In this document: piece by piece, positions 7,920 to 13,727 of the stretch
How the letters are laid out: each line of letters begins with the position of its first letter
Position numbering within the stretch: the first letter of the stretch is position 1
Source: Thermoplasmatales archaeon
Lineage (GTDB): Archaea; Thermoplasmatota; E2; UBA202; DSCA01
NCBI GenBank assembly: GCA_011049295.1
Contig: DSCA01000064.1
Span: 1-15,936, forward strand
Length of the DNA stretch: 15,936 bases
Direction of reading: 5' to 3'
Translations under genes and position numbers: made by a program
Notes under the pieces: model-generated
What the model saw: the letters and a program-made list of their open reading frames with translations, nothing else
Told to the model about the DNA's origin: nothing
Databases searched by the model: none

Positions 7920-8563
7920 TATATCGCCCTCACCGGTGTGCCCATGGTTGTTTTCACGTACACTGACTTGATGTTCATGCGGCCCCGCTCCAGCTTTTCC
8001 TCCAGAACCTTCAGAACGGCCTGGATGTTGTCGGCCAGGGCCTCCGGCTCCATGCCCTCCTTGCCCACCAGGCAGTGGAAGGTGGTCTTGCTGCGGGAGC
8101 GCAGCCGGACGGTCTCCCGTAACTTCTGCACCTCGGCCGCAATGTCTGCAGTGGGGGGCAGGGGGCGGGGCATCTTGCCCCGGGGGCCGAAGAAGCGGCC
8201 CAGGGTCTTGCCGATGGTGGGCATCAGGGGCGCCTCGGCGGTGAAGAAGTCGAAATCCTCGGCCAGGTTTTTGGCCCGCTTGGTGTCACCGGCAATCTCC
8301 TCGATCTGGTCCGGCTGAAACACGGCGTCCGCCGCATCCTTGGCGTGCAGGGCCATTTCGCCGGTGGCAAACACGCCCACCTTGGCCGGCTCTCCCCTCC
8401 CGTGGGGCAGGTGCACCTCCTCGTCAATACGGTTGGAGGGCTCGTTCATGTCCACGTCTTTCAGGTTGATATTGAGGTCTATGGACTGGAGGAAGTTCCG
8501 CTGAGGGTTGTGTTCCTCGTCCAGTGCCGTGGTAACCGCTTTCACGATGTCTTTATCTGCCAT
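7919..8563 (-). CDS. rpl1: Ribosomal protein L1
   Basis: A 214-residue L1 that binds the L1 stalk of 23S rRNA. It carries the family core MPTIGKTLGRFFGPRGKMP in its central part and ends with the typical IKSVYVKTTMGTPVRAI. The ATG at 8563 (MADKDIVKAV) is chosen because homologues start here and because the promoter's TATA box lies inside the longer reading frame that opens at 8620. Predicted transcription start near 8574 leaves a leader of about 10 bases. L1 heads the operon with P0 and L12; the usual preceding gene for L11 is not present here, since the neighbour upstream is divergent. In many prokaryotes L1 represses its own operon; whether that occurs here is not shown. Confidence 0.96.
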   Translation of the reverse strand: MADKDIVKAVTTALDEEHNPQRNFLQSIDLNINLKDVDMNEPSNRIDEEVHLPHGRGEPAKVGVFATGEMALHAKDAADAVFQPDQIEEIAGDTKRAKNLAEDFDFFTAEAPLMPTIGKTLGRFFGPRGKMPRPLPPTADIAAEVQKLRETVRLRSRSKTTFHCLVGKEGMEPEALADNIQAVLKVLEEKLERGRMNIKSVYVKTTMGTPVRAI

Positions 8564-8575
8564 ATGAATCTTCGT

Positions 8576-8595
8576 GACATCGGAATGGCGATGTC
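8576..8595. promoter_or_regulatory. Perfect inverted repeat in the rpl1 core promoter (operator or leader hairpin)
   Basis: GACATCG (8576-8582) and CGATGTC (8589-8595) are exact reverse complements around a 6-base centre. The repeat starts at the edge of the TATA box (8595-8605) and ends about where transcription of rpl1 should begin, the position where archaeal repressors commonly bind. If transcription starts further upstream than expected, it would instead form a 7-bp hairpin in the rpl1 leader. Confidence 0.5.
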
Positions 8596-8605
8596 TTATA
8601 TAAAA
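8595..8605 (-). promoter_or_regulatory. TATA box of the rpl1-rpl10-rpl12 operon
   Basis: The minus strand reads TTTTATATAAG, a strong archaeal TATA box, centred about 37 bases before the rpl1 ATG. It also argues against translation starting at 8620. Confidence 0.75.
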
Positions 8606-8648
8606 GTTGTTTTTGGCCATCAGGGGGCCCGCAGCCGGTGTTAAAAAA

Positions 8649-8669
8649 AAATTTAATTGACTTAAATTT
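8649..8669. promoter_or_regulatory. AT-rich dyad upstream of the luxE-like gene
   Basis: AAATTTAA (8649-8656) and TTAAATTT (8662-8669) form a perfect inverted repeat around TTGAC. It lies between the divergent rpl1 promoter (8595-8605) and the TATA-like element of the luxE-like gene (about 8684-8692), upstream of that core promoter, where an activator could bind. Lrp-type regulators favour such AT-rich dyads, but the regulator is unknown. Confidence 0.4.
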
Positions 8670-8683
8670 GGCTTGAAAAAAAC

Positions 8684-8692
8684 GTTTTTAAT
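8684..8692 (+). promoter_or_regulatory. TATA-like element of the luxE-like operon
   Basis: GTTTTTAAT is centred about 26 bases before position 8715. A transcript starting there would carry GGTGA (8720-8724) five bases before the ATG at 8730. Confidence 0.4.
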
Positions 8693-8729
8693 CGCAACAC
8701 ATAACCCTTACAGTTTACCGGTGAAATCC

Positions 8730-10124
8730 ATGGAAACCGTAGATACCACCCTGGTTGATGAATTGAACCGACGACTGGCCATGTACATGCCCCCTGCGAA
8801 TGACTACACTCCGGCGGAGGAGGCCCTGTATACCCCGCCCGGCGTCTACACCACCACCTCCGAGGAAGCAGCCCGTTACCGCCTGAAGGCCATCCGGGAG
8901 GCCTTCCGCCACCACTACGAGAACAACAAGTTTTATCACGACTTCTGCCGGGAGCGCAACATAGGCCCCGACCACATAAAGGATATGCAGGACCTGAGCC
9001 GCATCCCCCTGCTCTCCCACCGGTTCTTCAAAAACTATCCCCAGGGCAAGGAATTCGCCGTATGGCTGGCCAACATCATCACCGGGGAGCTGCCCCAGAT
9101 AACCATCTCCCAGAGGGAGCCCTCCTTCGACCAGGTCATCGAGAGCTACGGGCGGGCCGGCATCACCGTGGCCTACAGCAGCGGCACCACTGGCCAGTTC
9201 ACCTTCATTCCCCGGGACCGGCGCACCTACTCCAACGCCGAATATGCCATCGCCCGGTCGGCCATCGAAATGCTGGCTGACTGGTGGCAGTACGACTCCC
9301 ACGCCTACCTGCTCTTTCCCCATCCCCACAAGACCAACCTCTACGTGGGCAAGGTCACCTCCGTGCTCATGGATGCCGCCGTCAAAAACGTCCAGGTGGC
9401 CATCGACCGGGAGGTCACCACCGACCTCATCCGCATCTCCATGGGCAGGCCGCAGGGCCTGAAAGAGCGGGTGATGAGCGGAGTGGCCCGCCTCACCGCC
9501 GACCGGCGCAACCAAAACATGGTGGACAACATCATCACCTGGCTGGAGGGGCTGGAAAAAACAGACCAGAAAATAGGATTCTTCGGGGCGCCCTTCATCC
9601 TCAACCTGGCCATGGAAAAAATGCGCCAGGAGGGCCTGTCCTTCGACTTCGGCGAGCGGGGGGCGGTGCTCACCGGCGGGGGATGGAAGGTGCACGAAAG
9701 CAAGCGGATGCCCATGGAGGTCTTCAGGGAAAAGGTGGAAAAATACCTGGGCATCCCCCACCACCAGTGCCTGGACCTCTACTCCATGGTGGAGAGCAAC
9801 GGGTTCATGACCCAGTGCCCGGAGGGCCACTATCTTCACATTCCTCACAACTACTTCCATCCCCTGGTTCTGGACGAAAACAACCAGCCCGTGGCCTACG
9901 GTGAATCGGGCAAGTTCGCCTTCCTGGACCCCCTGGCCCGGAGCTACCCCGGATTCATATTCACCGGCGACCAGGTGAAACTGCTGGAGCGCTGCCCGGT
10001 CTGCCAGCGGGAGGGGCCGGTGCTGGCGCCCGAGGTCACCCGGATGGGCGGCGAGGAGATACGGGGCTGCGCCGAGGAAATGCGGCGCATGCTGCTCAGC
10101 GACTTGAGTGAGGTGAGCGAATAA
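8730..10124 (+). CDS. LuxE-like acyl-protein synthetase (adenylate-forming enzyme)
   Basis: A 464-residue member of the adenylate-forming superfamily, closest in layout to LuxE/acyl-protein synthetases and phenylacetate-CoA-ligase-like enzymes. Visible motifs: phosphate-binding loop YSSGTTG at 149-155, LTGGGWK at 314-320 (a LuxE-family hallmark as I recall it), the A5-like DLYSMVESN at 349-357, and FIFTGDQVKLLERCPVC at 409-425 with a CxxC knuckle followed by TRMGGEE. Such enzymes activate a carboxylate as an acyl-AMP and pass it to a thiol; in LuxE the acyl group goes to the enzyme's own cysteine and then to a reductase. No LuxC-type reductase is in view. A TTG at 8673 would extend it by 19 residues, but GGTGA at 8720-8724 and the promoter position support the ATG at 8730. 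Its stop overlaps the next gene by one base (TAATG). The substrate is unknown. Confidence 0.8.
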   Translation: METVDTTLVDELNRRLAMYMPPANDYTPAEEALYTPPGVYTTTSEEAARYRLKAIREAFRHHYENNKFYHDFCRERNIGPDHIKDMQDLSRIPLLSHRFFKNYPQGKEFAVWLANIITGELPQITISQREPSFDQVIESYGRAGITVAYSSGTTGQFTFIPRDRRTYSNAEYAIARSAIEMLADWWQYDSHAYLLFPHPHKTNLYVGKVTSVLMDAAVKNVQVAIDREVTTDLIRISMGRPQGLKERVMSGVARLTADRRNQNMVDNIITWLEGLEKTDQKIGFFGAPFILNLAMEKMRQEGLSFDFGERGAVLTGGGWKVHESKRMPMEVFREKVEKYLGIPHHQCLDLYSMVESNGFMTQCPEGHYLHIPHNYFHPLVLDENNQPVAYGESGKFAFLDPLARSYPGFIFTGDQVKLLERCPVCQREGPVLAPEVTRMGGEEIRGCAEEMRRMLLSDLSEVSE

Positions 10125-11107
10125 TGGCCGGAGCCTGGAGGCGCATCAGGGAGAAGGGCTACATTATGCCCTGGAAGATGCTGGTCATCGTGTTGCGTAC
10201 CGTACCCGCCCTGGCCAAGGCCCTGGTCAAGCACCCCGTCGTGCTGATGAAGGCCAACCGGGCGGCCCGGAAGTACCTGAGCCAGGTGGAGCGGCCTCCT
10301 GTTTCCTACACGCTTCCTCCCCCCCGGGATGGCTTATCCCACGGCCTGGCCGACCGCCGGTATCTCCGGCCCACGCACTTCTGCGAGGCGGATGCCCCGG
10401 AAATCGTGGCCCTGGCCCACGAGCTGGGGGCCTTCCGGCTTCCGGACCGGGAGTACACGGAGGCGGTATTTTCTTTTGTCAAAAACAACATCAAGCTGGA
10501 GTTCGTGGGGCTGGACGGGGCGGTGGCCACCCTCAGGCGGGGCTCCGGCACCTGTCTGCATCAGCTGTCGCTGTTCGCGGCCCTGTGCCGGGCGGCTGGC
10601 CTGCCCGCCCGCTACCGCCTGTACAGCCTGGCCCTGGTGGAATCCATGTATGACTCCATGGTGGGCGTTTCCTCGGTGCTCAAGGACTGGTACGACGCCT
10701 TCGGGGCCTTCATGCTGCACGGCACCGCCGAGGTCTGCATCGACGGCCAGTGGGTGGTGGCCGATCCCACCTTTACCCCGGAATACGAGGCGGCCATGGG
10801 CGTACCCCTGGCCAAGCTGGGCGACGACCCCACGGGCATGTGGAACTACCCGGTGGAGGGGACCATGATGCTGCTGGAGGGTCTCCCCTATGGAGCCGGC
10901 TTTTTCTGGAACCTGCTGGTCAACCGCATCGCCCGGGGCGAGGTCATGAAAATCAACATGAGCCTGGAGATGGGACGCCAGGCCGGCAGGAAGAAGCTGG
11001 CCGACATGGATACGGCGGACTACGACGCCGCCATACGCAGCTCCTACCGGGCGCAGATGCCCACGGTGACCCTGGAGAGGTCCCCCCAGCTGGTGTTTGA
11101 GGCCTGA
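10124..11107 (+). CDS. Transglutaminase-like cysteine protein
   Basis: A 327-residue protein with a transglutaminase-like core: RGSGTCLHQLSLFAALCRAAGLPAR (starts 139; nucleophile candidate Cys144), HGTAEVCIDGQWVVADPTF (starts 199; His199) and Asp214, the expected Cys-His-Asp order and spacing. The N-terminal 50 residues are basic and hydrophobic (VIVLRTVPALAKALVKHPVVL) and could associate with membrane or partner, but are not a convincing signal peptide. About residues 240-327 match nothing I recognise. This fold includes proteases, amidases and acyl transferases using a thioester. AGGTGA (10111-10116) lies 7 bases before the ATG, inside the end of the luxE-like gene, so the two proteins are probably made together. 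A joint role in making or breaking an amide or thioester is inference; the substrate is unknown. Confidence 0.78.
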   Translation: MAGAWRRIREKGYIMPWKMLVIVLRTVPALAKALVKHPVVLMKANRAARKYLSQVERPPVSYTLPPPRDGLSHGLADRRYLRPTHFCEADAPEIVALAHELGAFRLPDREYTEAVFSFVKNNIKLEFVGLDGAVATLRRGSGTCLHQLSLFAALCRAAGLPARYRLYSLALVESMYDSMVGVSSVLKDWYDAFGAFMLHGTAEVCIDGQWVVADPTFTPEYEAAMGVPLAKLGDDPTGMWNYPVEGTMMLLEGLPYGAGFFWNLLVNRIARGEVMKINMSLEMGRQAGRKKLADMDTADYDAAIRSSYRAQMPTVTLERSPQLVFEA

Positions 11108-11127
11108 GGGCCAAAAAAATCCGAAAG

Positions 11128-11140
11128 TTAAATATATAAA
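11128..11140 (+). promoter_or_regulatory. Strong TATA box before the structured RNA candidate
   Basis: TTAAATATATAAA is one of the best TATA elements in the window. Transcription is predicted at about 11158-11162, the first bases of the stem at 11160, and far from any start codon (ATGs at 11254 and 11278). Confidence 0.6.
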
Positions 11141-11159
11141 GAATAACTATACGTTATTT

Positions 11160-11234
11160 GGGAAGGATAGGCTGGTAGTTGTTAGAGTGCATCCCATCCC
11201 CTCCTAGATGCTCTTTTTCTTGCCTATCCTCCCC
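11160..11234 (+). ncRNA. Candidate structured small RNA or structured leader upstream of fumarase
   Basis: An outer stem pairs GGATAGGC (11165-11172) with GCCTATCC (11222-11229), extended by A11164-T11230 and, across one mismatch, GGG 11160-11162 with CCC 11232-11234. An inner stem pairs GCATC (11189-11193) with GATGC (11207-11211), extended by AGAG/CTTT pairing across a T-T mismatch. The apical loop (11194-11206) is C-rich with CCCCTCC. The predicted transcription start from the TATA box at 11128-11140 falls at the base of the outer stem. It is not a tRNA (no T arm; about 65 bases between stem ends) and shows no C/D or H/ACA boxes. No known family is recognised. It could be a separate RNA, or a leader of the fumarase mRNA; a T run at 11214-11218 could also end transcription early. 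Confidence 0.4.
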
Positions 11235-11247
11235 TTCTCCTCAATAC

Positions 11248-11255
11248 CTTTAAAT
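11248..11255 (+). promoter_or_regulatory. TATA-like element for the fumarase genes
   Basis: CTTTAAAT is centred about 26 bases before the ATG at 11278, the spacing expected if translation starts on the first base of a leaderless mRNA. It is weaker than the TATA box at 11128-11140. Confidence 0.35.
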
Positions 11256-11277
11256 GACTGCCGCCGTTTTTGGAAGC

Positions 11278-12141
11278 ATGACCCCGGAAGAGATGGCTGC
11301 CGCCGTCGCCGAGCTCATGCGCCGGGCCGTCACCACCCTCCCCGGAGACGTCCTGGTCGCCCTGCGGCAGGCGGTGGCCCGGGAGGAGGAGCCGGCGCGC
11401 AATCAGCTGCAGGCCATGCTGGACAATGCCCAGGCGGCCGCCCACACCGGAGCCCCCCTGTGCCAGGACACGGGCACCCCCACCTTTTTTGTCACCACGG
11501 GGGCAGAATTCCCCTGGCTGTCCCTGATCCGCCCGGCCATCCGGGAGGGGGTGAGGCGGGCTACCGCCGCCGTCCCCCTCCGCCCCAACGCCGTGGACCC
11601 GCTAAGCGGCGTCAATTCGGGAGACAACGTGGGACGGCACGTGCCCGTCATTTACTGGGAGGTGGTGGAGGGCGACCGGTGCCGAATCACCGCCCTGCCC
11701 AAGGGGGGTGGCTCGGAAAACATGTCCACTCTGGCCATGCTCAGGCCCAGCGAGGGGCTGCCCGGGGCCCAGAGGTTCATCGTGGACTGGATGGCCCGGG
11801 CCGGGGGAAAACCCTGCCCTCCCACCGTGGTGGGGGTGGGGCTGGGAGGCGGAGCCGACCTCGCCCTCCACCTGGCCAAGCGCTCCCTCCTCCGCCCGGT
11901 GGGGGGGCGCAGCCCCCTGCCGGAGGTGGCCCGGATGGAGGAGGCGCTGGTGGAGGCCATCAATGCCACCGGTATCGGGCCCATGGGCCTGGGGGGACGG
12001 ACCACGGTGCTGGACGTGCACGTGGACATCGCCCACCGCCATCCGGCCTCCCTGCCCGTGGCCATCGTAGTCCAGTGCTGGGCCCACCGGCGGGCCGATG
12101 TGACCATATCCCCTCGGGGGGAGATGACATGGAGCGGATGA
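11278..12141 (+). CDS. Fumarate hydratase class I, alpha subunit
   Basis: A 287-residue subunit of the oxygen-sensitive 4Fe-4S fumarase that interconverts fumarate and malate. Counting from the upstream ATG at 11254, the three cluster cysteines are Cys70 (APLCQDTGTP), Cys188 (GGKPCPPTVVGVGLGG) and Cys275 (VVQCWAHRRADV), and KGGGSENMS at 150-158 is the family signature. In this two-gene form the alpha subunit carries the cluster and the following beta subunit completes the active site. The ATG at 11278 is preferred because MTPEEMAAAVAELMRRA looks like the usual N-terminus and a TATA-like element lies 26 bases before it; an ATG at 11254 would add 8 residues. Neither has a good Shine-Dalgarno. 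It overlaps the beta gene by 13 bases. Confidence 0.94.
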   Translation: MTPEEMAAAVAELMRRAVTTLPGDVLVALRQAVAREEEPARNQLQAMLDNAQAAAHTGAPLCQDTGTPTFFVTTGAEFPWLSLIRPAIREGVRRATAAVPLRPNAVDPLSGVNSGDNVGRHVPVIYWEVVEGDRCRITALPKGGGSENMSTLAMLRPSEGLPGAQRFIVDWMARAGGKPCPPTVVGVGLGGGADLALHLAKRSLLRPVGGRSPLPEVARMEEALVEAINATGIGPMGLGGRTTVLDVHVDIAHRHPASLPVAIVVQCWAHRRADVTISPRGEMTWSG

Positions 12142-12716
12142 TCACCACCCCTCTCTCGGAGGAGGCGGTGCGCTCCCTGCGAGCCGGGGACCGGGTGTAT
12201 CTCACGGGAACCCTGGCCACGCTGCGGGACGCGGCTCACCGAAAGGCGCTGGCTCTCCACCGGGCCGGCCAGCCTCTGCCCCTGGACCTCTCCCGGGTGG
12301 CAGTCTACCACTGCGGCCCCCTGGTGCGCGGGGACGGGGAATGGCGGGTGGTGGCCGCCGGCCCCACCACCAGCAGCCGCATGGAGGATGCCACCCCGGA
12401 GCTCATCTCGGCCCTAGGGGTGCGGATGATTGTGGGCAAGGGGGGCATGGGGGCGGCCACCGCTGCCGCCTGCCAGAGACACGGCTGCCTCTACGCCGTC
12501 TATACCGGCGGGGCGGCGGTCCTGGCGGCCCGGGCCGTGCGCCGGGTGGCCCACGTGTACTGGCGGGAGGAGCTGGGGGAGCCGGAGGCCCTGTGGGTGC
12601 TGGAGGTGGAGCGATTTGGACCCCTGACCGTAGACATCGACGCCGTCGGTGGCACCCTGACGGCGGACGTGCAGCGGGCGGCGGTGGACAGGGCGGCTGG
12701 CTGGAATCCTGAGTAA
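12129..12716 (+). CDS. Fumarate hydratase class I, beta subunit
   Basis: A 195-residue beta subunit recognised by the N-terminal TTPLSEEAVRSLRAGDRVYL, the conserved TLRDAAHRK (31-39), GPTTSSRM (78-85) and IVGKGGMG (101-108). It pairs with the alpha subunit to make the active fumarase. The ATG at 12129 has GGGGAG five bases upstream; a second ATG at 12138 would form an ATGA overlap with the alpha stop and is an equally plausible coupled start, three residues shorter. The same frame is open back to 11208 but that part lies over the alpha gene and is not coding. Confidence 0.94.
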   Translation: MERMITTPLSEEAVRSLRAGDRVYLTGTLATLRDAAHRKALALHRAGQPLPLDLSRVAVYHCGPLVRGDGEWRVVAAGPTTSSRMEDATPELISALGVRMIVGKGGMGAATAAACQRHGCLYAVYTGGAAVLAARAVRRVAHVYWREELGEPEALWVLEVERFGPLTVDIDAVGGTLTADVQRAAVDRAAGWNPE

Positions 12717-12727
12717 TCCCGAGTAGG

Positions 12728-12742
12728 CCGGCCTGCGGCCGG
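12728..12742. terminator. GC-rich hairpin between convergent genes
   Basis: CCGGCC and GGCCGG form a 6-bp perfect stem with a 3-base loop in the 34-base gap between the fumarase beta gene and the ubiquitin-like gene. There is no T run, so a role in termination or mRNA end protection is only possible. Confidence 0.3.
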
Positions 12743-12750
12743 ATGCCGGT

Positions 12751-12996
12751 TCATCCCCCGCCGATGGGCGGAAACAGGGACACCTGGTCTCCCTCTCGCA
12801 GAGCCCGGTCCGGATGCGCCTGACGATGGTTCACCGACACCGTGGTGAAGGGAAGCCGGTCCTCCAGATGGGGGTAGCGCTCCACCAGGGCATCCAGCAG
12901 GTCCTGCACGGTGGACGACGGGGGCATCTCCAGGTCCACCTGGCTGCGTCCCGCCGCCTTGCGGTGGGCGGCAAAAAACTTCACCGTTATCTTCAT
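12751..12996 (-). CDS. Ubiquitin-like sulfur carrier protein (MoaD/ThiS family)
   Basis: An 81-residue beta-grasp protein: it opens with MKITVKFFAAHRKAAGRSQVDL, has the helix TVQDLLDALVERYP, and ends VSLFPPIGGG, the MoaD-type tail whose terminal Gly-Gly is adenylated by an E1-like enzyme and turned into a thiocarboxylate or an isopeptide bond. The final residues are three glycines rather than two. Roles known for the family are molybdopterin synthesis, tRNA thiolation, sulfur delivery in cysteine or thiamine synthesis, and protein tagging (SAMPs). It follows the E1-like gene with an ATGA overlap and has GGAGGG (13001-13006) inside that gene, so the pair is co-translated. A longer reading frame in this phase up to 13797 is antisense/out-of-frame to real genes and is not used. 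Confidence 0.9.
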   Translation of the reverse strand: MKITVKFFAAHRKAAGRSQVDLEMPPSSTVQDLLDALVERYPHLEDRLPFTTVSVNHRQAHPDRALREGDQVSLFPPIGGG

Positions 12997-13727
12997 GCCG
13001 TCCCTCCGCACTGGGGGCACCGGTCGTTTTTCTCCACCTCTATCAGGTCCCAGGTCAGGTAGTGTCCGTCGTAGACCAGCAGTTTCCCCGCCAGCCCCGG
13101 CTGGATTCCGGCCAGCAGCTTTATGGCCTGGGTGGCCTGCAGGGTGCCCACGGTTCCCGCCACGCAGCCCAGTATGGGAGAGGGCCGGGAGGGCGGCGGC
13201 CGGGGGAACACGCAGCGCAGGCAGGCTGTCTGGTGGGGGATGATGGTCATCACCTGTCCCTGCATCTCGGTGCAGGCCCCGTGCACCAGGGGAACATTCA
13301 GGGCCAGACAGGCCTGGTTGAGCACGTAGCGGCCAGCAAAGTTGTCCAGGCAGTCCACCACCACGTCCACATCCTGCAGCAGAGAGGCAGCGTTGTCGGC
13401 GGTGACCTCTGCCACTACCCCCTCCACCTCGATGTCCCGGTTGAGGGCGGCGAGGCGACGCTGCGCCCGCAGGGCCTTCTCCTGCCCGAGGTCCTCCTCT
13501 CCGTACAGAACCTGCCGGTTCAGATTGGACAGCTCCACCCGGTCGGCATCGATGACCACCAGGCGTCCCACCCCGGCGGCGGCGCAGTACAGGCCGACGG
13601 CCGAGCCTAGGCCCCCCGCCCCCACCATGGCCAGGCTGCTTTTTTTCAATTCCTCCTGGCCCCGGGGCCCCAGGACGTCCATGGCCAGCTGCCGCCGGTA
13701 GCGGGTTTGCTCCCTCTCCGTCAGCAT
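12993..13727 (-). CDS. E1-like adenylyltransferase (ThiF/MoeB/UbaA family)
   Basis: A 244-residue single-domain E1: YRRQLAMDVLGPRGQEEL at the start, nucleotide-binding GAGGLGS at 36-42, DADRVELSNLNRQ at 60-72, VVDCLDNFAGRYVLN at 123-137, and a zinc site from CLRC (169-172) and CPQC (237-240). Cys188 in ILGCVAGTVGTLQA is near where ThiF-type enzymes place the reactive cysteine. It adenylates the C-terminal glycine of a ubiquitin-like partner, here almost surely the gene overlapping its 3' end. There is no C-terminal rhodanese domain, so sulfur must come from elsewhere. The ATG at 13727 has GGAGG a few bases upstream, inside the end of the SHMT-like gene (7-base overlap); the frame is open to 13919 but that extension covers the neighbour. 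Confidence 0.93.
   Translation of the reverse strand: MLTEREQTRYRRQLAMDVLGPRGQEELKKSSLAMVGAGGLGSAVGLYCAAAGVGRLVVIDADRVELSNLNRQVLYGEEDLGQEKALRAQRRLAALNRDIEVEGVVAEVTADNAASLLQDVDVVVDCLDNFAGRYVLNQACLALNVPLVHGACTEMQGQVMTIIPHQTACLRCVFPRPPPSRPSPILGCVAGTVGTLQATQAIKLLAGIQPGLAGKLLVYDGHYLTWDLIEVEKNDRCPQCGGTA

Noticed and set aside
8564..8620. N-terminal extension of L1 from an ATG at 8620
   Set aside because: The extension covers the TATA box and inverted repeat of the promoter and does not match L1 N-termini.
8673..8729. TTG start extending the luxE-like protein by 19 residues
   Set aside because: There is no Shine-Dalgarno there and the promoter element lies inside it; GGTGA before the ATG at 8730 is better.
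11165..11229. tRNA-like acceptor stem (GGATAGG with CCTATCC)
   Set aside because: The span is only 65 bases, with no T arm, anticodon arm or CCA-like end.
11160..11250. H/ACA or C/D guide RNA
   Set aside because: No ACA box at the right distance from the lower stem and no C or D boxes.
11208..12128. Long upstream extension of the fumarase beta frame
   Set aside because: It overlaps the alpha subunit in another frame and reads as low-complexity Gly/Pro/Arg sequence.
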